Made by a program: the position numbers and the translations under genes. Positions 57,301 through 64,000 of a stretch of 64,000 bases of DNA are shown one piece after another. This DNA is from Apostichopus japonicus (lineage: Eukaryota > Echinodermata > Holothuroidea > Aspidochirotida > Stichopodidae). Positions within the stretch are counted from its first letter, which is position 1; the number at the start of each line of letters is the position of its first letter. Location of the stretch: assembly GCF_037975245.1 (NCBI RefSeq), contig NC_092580.1:15451001-15515000 (forward strand). Direction: 5' to 3'. Below the pieces are notes generated by a model. It had not been told where the DNA came from. It saw only the letters and a list, made by a program, of their open reading frames with translations, and did no database searches.

Positions 57301-60024
57301 AAAAATACTTTCAGAACCACTGCTTCTTAATATTATAAGAGATGCATCACTGCTATTAGAAACCGAAAACATTTCGTAAAGCCAAACCTATTCCTTTACT
57401 ATCAACTTATCTCCCGTAAAATAGCAGAAAAGTTAATACAATATACTATTACCTTTTGGAATAAATTTCAGAAAAATTTTCAATATCTTGTGGAAGTGTA
57501 AGAAATTCCTGAGGAGTAGTACTGGACATCTGATGACAGAATATATTGATGAACTGTCCCTTGATTAAGAGTCTGTATTCACCGTCCTCTGATATATTGC
57601 CCAAGTGCTGGAGGTCTTTGCAACTTGATTGCTGGCCTGAAAACATAAAAGAGAAGAACCAAGATGACTGACAAAGAAAGTATCTCAAACCAATAACCAG
57701 TAACCCTATCCCTAACTTATCACCCAGTTCATAAGTTAATGGGCAATACTATATTAACTGCACTTGCAGACAATGACACCTTTGTTAATATAATACAATC
57801 AATCTGCTTTTGGATGAAGACAAAGGTTTTAAATTTTTCTCAACAAAGCTGTACTTTAAATCAAATTTACAACATCAGTCATTAAAATTTGAGCAAGTAA
57901 TTCATTTATAATCTACTAGGAGATGTAGTTAACCAGGAATAAGTATATATTTTTAAGAAGTTCTAAGAGATGAATATTGTTGAACAATTAATCCAAAATG
58001 GGTCGTAAATTCTTGTTTTGGAAATACAGAACATATTAAGAATTGAGGGAAGAGAGACTAGATTTTGTAGCATGAAAAGGATAGGCCTTCAAGCATTCAA
58101 AAAGAATCAGCTTATGAAAAGATTTTGTTCAGAAGACTAGCACTTATAATACTGTCACCAATATTTTCTGTCTGATAGTTGATAAATCTGAATGGCAGAC
58201 GGTCATCTTAAAACAGGGAGATGTTGTAGGTTATACAACTGCATTATAACACTAAGAGCAATGCATACATATTCAAAGAAACATAGCACAAAGTAGTACT
58301 TGGTTTATTACAACACAATTAGGCACACAGCAGCGTTGCCAGGTTAGCGTTTTAAGCACCAAAAATGACCAATTTTGGGTTTCCCAAATTTCATAGGCCG
58401 GAGGAATATGAAACTAGGTCTAGCCAAACAGCATTTTCTTGATTTTTTTTAAGTCATTCATTCCGAATCAAGGTTGGATATAGCCCTACACATCAGTAAA
58501 AGCATTGGGACCTTTCTTGACCACTTTCCACTCCATATTGTTTATCTAATAGACCCCAAATTGCCACGAGTTACAAAACCACTTACTTCCTACTTATATG
58601 CAGGGTCAATTGTTATATAACAACAACCAATTACATATTTGGTTCATTCCACCCCCACCCCCCCTCTCGAAATCAGCTTCTAATTTGGCCGGTTGCACCA
58701 CAGAATAAAAATGGCAACCGCCCCACACAGGCTGCAACATTTAAACTTCTGATATCTATTTAAGATGAGAGTGTTCCTTGCACGGCTTCAAGTACTATGT
58801 ACTTACAGGCTCGTAGAGTACAATCCCTGGTTGTGATTGGTTTGATTGCTGGTACCCGACAGCTATCTTCTGATGTTCGTGAACCGTACCTATCTTGGCA
58901 TTCAACCTGCCTTATCTGAGTACCAAGACCACAGGTAGCTGAGCACTGCAAAGAAGAATGGTGCAAAAAGGTAGAGTCAAAACCACAGAGAATGGTGCAA
59001 AAAGGTAGAGTCATAACCACAGATAATGGTGCAAAAAGGTATAGTCAATAACACAGAGAATGGTGCCAAAGGGTATAGTCAATACCACAGAGAATGGTGC
59101 CAAAGGGTATAGTCAATACCACAGAGAATGGTACAAAAAGGTAGAGTCAAAACCACAGAGAATGTTGTAAAAAGGTAGAGTCAAAACCACAGAGATCTTT
59201 TCTGGACATGTATGAATATATTGGAGAAGGATTAGGGAGGAGGGGGTAGGAGGGGCATAGGCTGTTTGTAGTGGGAAGGGTGCCATTATGTCAACGTACA
59301 CGAGTGATGTAATATTGGCACACACAGGGGAAATCGTTTAGATTTTCTTTTGTTTCTCGTTTCATATTTGTATATTTATTTGAACAGTGTCGACAAACTT
59401 GATACTGAAGTCAATGCCAGTTTTTTTTTTATTTTAATAAGCTTCAACAATTTATTTTCAGCATTTGCAAAGAAAAAAATCCACTTAAAGTTAAAGCATA
59501 TGTGGATGTCACATTTCGACACTTAGACTTTAAAACTTGTCCATCTTCTGGAAGAAACATTAAAACGGTAATACTTTCCAAAAAGGAATAAGATTTTTTC
59601 TTAACTGTTTGGTGCAGTTGTTCTTCCCAAGTTTACCGATGATGACTGTAGGGATTGCTTCTCTTTAAGTGTCTTATCTTTCGAACAATGCTATCCATTT
59701 AAAGTCATAAATAGACAACTATCACAACTTGAATGTACTTCAGCATAGGCCTACGTTGCTTACATCATAGTAACATGATGTCAGACTATCTTCATGTATG
59801 AAAGCTCATGACTCTCCAAAGATCTAATGTCTTACCAGTGACCATGCTCCGGTGACCCATGCGGCATCATCTTCGCAGCCTCCTAGATTACAGCTCTGTT
59901 GTAACGTGGGCTTGATGGACTCATCACATATATCTGCCTCACCAGGGATTAACCAACCTTCCTCGCTGACAGCCTGACATATAACCTGCCTGACTTGTAT
60001 CCCAGCGTTACATGTTCTGGAGCA
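51344..60024 (-). CDS. ADAMTS9/20 (GON-1)-type protease, C-terminal part
   Basis: Secreted matrix metalloprotease family with a C-terminal GON domain. Only the 3' end is in the window. Exons: 60024-59836, 58945-58807, 57636-57453, 56104-55968, 52878-52682 and 51439-51344. They total 942 nt, exactly 313 codons plus TGA, with all phases matching. Exons 1-2 encode thrombospondin type-1 repeats: CSRTC...CQAVSEEG...C...C, then [25 protein letters not shown] fits the O-fucosylation motif; CSRTCN lacks its glycine. Exons 3-6 encode the GON domain: [56 protein letters not shown] and [10 protein letters not shown] near the end. The domain is characteristic of C. elegans GON-1 and vertebrate ADAMTS9/ADAMTS20. 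Upstream TSR, catalytic and propeptide exons must lie past 64000. Introns carry a minisatellite and a partial-exon array. Confidence 0.93.
51720..51845. repeat. Dispersed repeat, third copy
   Basis: GCCTCTGAAGAAGATCCTGC, AACGTCAGGCCAACTTAC and GTGGATAAGCAGTTTGCT are shared, in order, with 37150-37262; the first part is the reverse complement of 4086-4141. It is in the last ADAMTS intron. Confidence 0.75.
52425..52675. repeat. Degenerate GGGCATG repeat
   Basis: GTGATATGGGCATGAACAGA occurs at about 52434 and 52570, with intermediate diverged copies such as TTGGGCATGTACAGACCATG. It ends a few bases from the 5' splice site of the GON exon 52682-52878. Confidence 0.65.
53011..55219. repeat. 24-bp minisatellite with 144-bp higher-order repeat
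   Basis: About 92 copies of a 24-bp unit (core TTATAGGGTTCCATGACA). Five variant classes are ordered into a six-unit, 144-bp higher-order repeat. The GGGTTCATTGAC variant recurs every 144 bp, expanded to 192 bp at two or three points where an AAAGGG variant is inserted. The period is a multiple of 3, so long open frames occur on both strands; they are not genes. It lies in an ADAMTS intron. Confidence 0.95.
55567..55735. repeat. Tandem duplication, ~80 bp
   Basis: Two diverged copies begin AATAAAGGTTAAATCCCA and each contains AAGTATAA(C/A)ATTAC at its end. It is in the ADAMTS intron upstream of exon 55968-56104. Confidence 0.7.
56043..57035. repeat. 98-bp tandem array copying the 5' part of a GON exon
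   Basis: Ten copies of a 95-98-bp unit. The first (56043-56104) is the genuine first 62 nt of the GON exon plus its 3' splice site. Nine further copies extend upstream into the intron. On the - strand each repeat has the acceptor (TTATTACAG or TTGTAACAG), then codons for [16 protein letters not shown], then about 36 nt of intron. None has an evident 5' splice site. Confidence 0.9.
58957..59194. repeat. 34-bp tandem repeat next to a splice acceptor
   Basis: Exactly seven 34-bp units (core AATGGTGCAAAAAGGTAGAG, then TCAAAACCACAGAG). The array starts 11 bp upstream of the AG of the TSR exon 58945-58807, so the polypyrimidine tract region is made of repeat. Confidence 0.85.
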
Positions 60025-63000
60025 CTGAGGAAAGGAAAACAGTAAGAATGAACAATCAGACTCGCATGGATTTCTTCAATTAATCATAGATAAAAAAGTG
60101 ACTATTTATTATCAAGCAATATAGCTATGAATTTGTTCCCCAAATCTCCATATTGATTTATTTTGCTTTTGAATACTCTATTTTGAATGTCTGACATTTT
60201 GACCGACATTTAACATGTACCCTGTTGAACTAACAGAATCCTTGTACCATTAGCGAGTGAGAGGGGAAACAAAAAAGAAATAACATTACCATTGCTAACA
60301 ATGTTTCAAGCTTTTAGATATTTCCATGCCATTAGATTTTCAACAACAAACATAGAGCAAGCATGTCATGGAACTTCTCCCAGTCATCATGGATAACAAT
60401 AAAAGTCAATTTTTGTATCACCCCCTCTATATTTAACCCTTTTCTCACCAACTTTATTTAACACAGTTAGTGAAGCCACAGTAGATCAATGCAGTAGTCC
60501 TTAGCTTTGCAACAATAACCTTGGTTCTCTCTTAAAATGTAAGAAGCGCTGAACTGCATTGCCGTGTGTGCTAGCTACAGTATTAGGACCACCATCACAG
60601 TCGACCAGAAGCAGGTAGAGTTCAATCTTAATTACCTGCAAGGGTGTTTGGGAGTAAGCAATTCTCTGGGTTTAAGTAATTCTTAAATGACTTCAAACCA
60701 CAACAATCTTGACACACAGTTACAACAACCAGTGTGTGCTGGCATCAAGAGGTCATGAGGGCGATGGATATCGGTAATACTAGCAAGGCTTATTTTATCT
60801 TTAACATAACATGTCAAACGTGATGACACAGTAACACACACACACAGACACACATATATATATATATATATATATAAAATATGCAGTTAGCATATAAACA
60901 TATATCATTTGTTCAGAAACATTGTTGGATAACTATCAAAAGGCTTTGACTCTTCTGTGACATCGGCAAGGTCATAGCTAATATGTCTGCGGCGTTGAAC
61001 GCAAATCTAACAGCAGTACCGAAGTCTTTAAGTCTAGGAAACACTATTCTGAATTCTGGCAAATAGTTGTCGTACAATCTTTATGTCTTTACTTATTCCT
61101 TGAAAAGAGATACTGAAGCCACATGGCTTCTATAAAATATTCTGTTACTCTCGCATGTAACTACAACTTTGAAACATATCAGCAAGGTATCACTGGGACA
61201 TCCCATGTACTTAGATGGGAGAGATAAACCACAGAAGAGACAAAAAAGGTAAGGTGGGTTGGGTGGGTGGGTGGGGGGAGGGGGGGAAGGGAGGTTTACA
61301 TACTTCTTTGTAAATAACAGTGTTAGTGGATACAGAAAATATTAAAAAGCTAACGTAAAGTAACAGAAGGCAAAGATTCTCTCACCCCCTGGCACCATTA
61401 TCTATCCCCCATCCTTGGACCTTTACACCTCACGCTCCTTCAACACTACCAAGTTCTATTCTGACATAATACAATTACTAAAAATTCTGTTTGGCTAAGT
61501 ATCAAGATTGGTGACTTAAATCTCAATAATGACCAAGTAAATATATCCATGCCTGCATGATAGAGTGTGTCGTGGTATTAGTTTTATGAACTACAAATGC
61601 AGTTTCTTCCCCAATCTGGAAAATCCAAATATTTATAATTTAACATTCCATGAAAGTAAAGTACGTTACTGGTTCACTGTAAAGATCAGAGTGTGAGGAG
61701 AGGACGGCGCTTAAAAACGTTTCCAGAGAATGATACATTCCATAATTCATGATCCAGCTACTTAGAGTTGATTAAACGGGATCCTTGGAAATATCTTCTT
61801 TACGTCTGGAGAAAACTGAACGGTTTCGGGGAATTTGCCCCGGACCACCTTCCAATGGCTTGTCATGTCAGATCAAGAAGTGCTTCTGAGATGAGAGTTG
61901 TGTGTGTTCCATAAATTTCAGTTGATTATTACAGCTTAAAGCAGCTGGTTCTGTTACATCTCCCACCATCCAATATATTGTATGTTTTTTGTGTGTGTGT
62001 AAGCAATGGGTTTATACCATATATTTCCCTAGACATGTCCTCTTGTTTTGTCCCTATAATTTGTAACCATCCAGGTTTTTTAAGAAATGTCCAGATTTTT
62101 AGGTGTCCCACGAAAGTTGTAATTATAACAACAGTGAAAAAAAATTCTCCCCTGTGATTTGGCGATCTAGCGATTCAGATTCAAGGATAGAATTAACAGA
62201 CAAGTAAAACAGTGCTTTAACATATGCATTTTCTCCAACTTTACATTCAGTAGATATAACTAAATTTGAAGTGTATGATAGAAATGAAATTTCTAACTTC
62301 AAATCTAATATCATTTTTCAGGTAGGTACCCTTTAAAAGTCTAGTTTTAACCTCTAGGCCATCATATCTTCCCAAATTTTTCAGATAAAATTTGCATCTT
62401 TACACTATGTTTAATACCGTGAAAAATCAAGAAAGGCTCCACAATTTTCAACACAATAGCCTAGCACTACAATGGTTTGTAGGGAGTGAAATTACTAATA
62501 TATCAAAAGTAAACTAGATGAAAACTTGTAACTTTCACCAAGTCAAAAACATATTTGCCTCCTAAACTAAAACCCTTCCCTTTCCCACATGTCTCGGCAT
62601 ACAAATATATAATAGCATTTGTAAAATAATTCGACTTGGTGACTGGTAAACAAGGAATGCAAAGGCAATCAAATGTTTTCAAAATGTAGCAATCCAAACC
62701 ATAATTCAGAAGTATGGAATAATTTCATACTAATACGCTATACTGTTATACTTATACAGCGACTTGGTCAAGGGAAGCACAACCAGCCCCCCCCCCCATT
62801 CCCCCTCTCCCACCAGTTTGTAAAATTGGAGAACACTGTTCAAATACTCTAAACTGCCTTAAAGCAACATAACCATGCTGACATTTCAATATTAAATCAA
62901 TTTGGTACATTGATTCCTTTAAACATAATCCTGAAGGGGTCACCATTACCAAGAAGTACTTTTACACATACTTCTTGGTAACGCAATTAAAAGCTAACCA

Positions 63001-63322
63001 AACATTGATAGAACCCTTTGCACAGCCTCCTGGAGAACAGGTGCAGGTATTCTGACAATGAGTGGAATCCAGCCCTAGCCATGCCATCACCTGCTAGTGG
63101 AGTCATCTACATAACCATACCAAACACTGGACGGGTGATTAATTACTCCTCCAGAAACCAGTGACAAGATTTATGATTGCAAAATATATAATCTTAGAGC
63201 GATGAAACCAACAAAAGGCTGAGAAGATGGGGATGAGAAAGAGAGAGAGAAGAGAGAGAGGAGAGACTGCTAAAGTATACAGGATACAGAATGACATCTC
63301 TTGATAAATGGTGAGAAGATAA
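60025..63322. other. Probable ADAMTS intron, no exon recognised
   Basis: No further TSR exon is visible. It contains a TA microsatellite (about 60855-60879), a G-run near 61270 and a perfect 13-bp inverted repeat at 62946-62981. A Cys-rich frame on the - strand near 63000-63060 (THCQNTCTCSPGGCAKG) lacks convincing splice sites and a known domain. Confidence 0.45.
62946..62981. repeat. Perfect 13-bp inverted repeat
   Basis: TTACCAAGAAGTA and TACTTCTTGGTAA are separated by 10 bases. Confidence 0.8.
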
Positions 63323-64000
63323 ACCATATGAAGGACTGAGATATATACCACTGTAGCATATAGACAGACACAGAAACAATATGAATGAGATTGCTCAACA
63401 ATACATAACATACAGAACACAGAATGAATACCATATGAAGGACTGAAAGATACCACTGTAGCATATAGACAGACACAGAAACAATATGAATGAGATTGCT
63501 GAACAAAACATAACATACAGAACACAGAATGAATACCATATGAAGGACTGAAAGATACCACTGTAGCATACAGACAGACACAGAAACAATATGAATGAGA
63601 TTGCTGAACAATACATAACATACAGAACACAGAATGAATACCATATGAAGGACTGAGAGATAACACTGTAGCATATAGACAGACACAGGAACAATATGAA
63701 TGAGATTGCTGAACAATACATAACATACAGAACACAGAATGAATACCATATGAAGGACTGAGATATATACCACTGTAGCATATAGACAGACACAGAAACA
63801 ATATGAATGAGATTGCTGAACAATACATAACATACAGAACACAGAATGAATACCATATGAAGGACTGAGATATATACCACTGTAGCATATAGACAGACAC
63901 AGGAACAATATGAATGAGATTGCTCAACAATACATAACATACAGAACACAGAATGAATACCATATGAAGGACTGAAAGATACCACTGTAGCATATAGACA
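63323..64000. repeat. 105-107-bp tandem repeat, runs off the window
   Basis: At least six and a half copies of a unit starting ACCATATGAAGGACTGA and containing GTAGCATATAGACAGACACA. Units are 105 or 107 bp; the 2-bp difference is a TA in GATATATACC versus GAAAGATACC. Overlapping - strand open frames here are repeat artefacts. Confidence 0.95.

Noticed and set aside
63000-63060. Cys-rich stretch THCQNTCTCSPGGCAKG on - strand as an extra TSR exon
   Set aside because: Cysteine spacing does not fit a thrombospondin type-1 repeat and no suitable splice donor is present.
63139-63993. Cys-rich - strand open frames of 196-284 codons
   Set aside because: They read through the 105-107-bp tandem array; the repeated peptide just mirrors the DNA repeat.

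Overview
The window is animal genomic DNA with split genes, canonical GT-AG introns, one AT-AC (U12-type) intron, and a dense load of short DNA transposons, minisatellites and microsatellites. The proteins are close to their vertebrate counterparts, and the repeat load is typical of marine invertebrates. My best guess is an invertebrate deuterostome such as an echinoderm or hemichordate. That is an inference; the species cannot be named from the sequence. Nothing looks bacterial, organellar or viral.

Three genes are recognised from conserved exons whose reading phases join exactly. (1) HDHD5 (CECR5), + strand, 1558-10185, 8 coding exons, 452 aa, complete: a mitochondrial-type HAD-superfamily hydrolase. 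(2) RTCB, - strand, 40140-17934, 13 coding exons, 507 aa, complete: the catalytic subunit of the tRNA-splicing ligase complex, with every active-site residue present. One of its introns is an AT-AC intron with textbook U12 signals. (3) The 3' end of an ADAMTS9/ADAMTS20/GON-1-type gene, - strand, 60024-51344, 6 coding exons, 313 aa: two thrombospondin type-1 repeats followed by a full GON domain. Its upstream exons lie beyond the window. A fourth, uncertain + strand gene (42727-48535) is suggested by three phase-compatible exons ending in a cysteine-rich tail.

Layout: 1-1557 upstream of HDHD5; 1558-10185 HDHD5; 10186-17933 spacer between convergent genes, with repeats and one MITE; 17934-40140 RTCB, whose introns hold a nested transposon cluster (19.6-25.4 kb), a 2.9-kb minisatellite (29.4-32.3 kb) and a 3.25-kb Tc1/mariner-like element (32.5-35.7 kb); 40.2-51.3 kb repeats, hAT-type elements, interstitial telomere-like sequence and the candidate gene; 51.3-60.0 kb ADAMTS 3' end, with a 2.2-kb minisatellite and a tandem array that copies the 5' part of a GON exon; 60-64 kb intron or upstream sequence ending in another tandem array.

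The genes do not form a pathway. HDHD5 and RTCB are housekeeping genes arranged tail to tail; the ADAMTS gene is a secreted matrix protease. The most interesting features are the U12 intron in RTCB, the partial-exon array with nine extra 3' splice sites in the ADAMTS gene, the higher-order structure of the two minisatellites, and several transposons with clear target-site duplications. I see no operon, CRISPR array or obviously novel enzymatic system.
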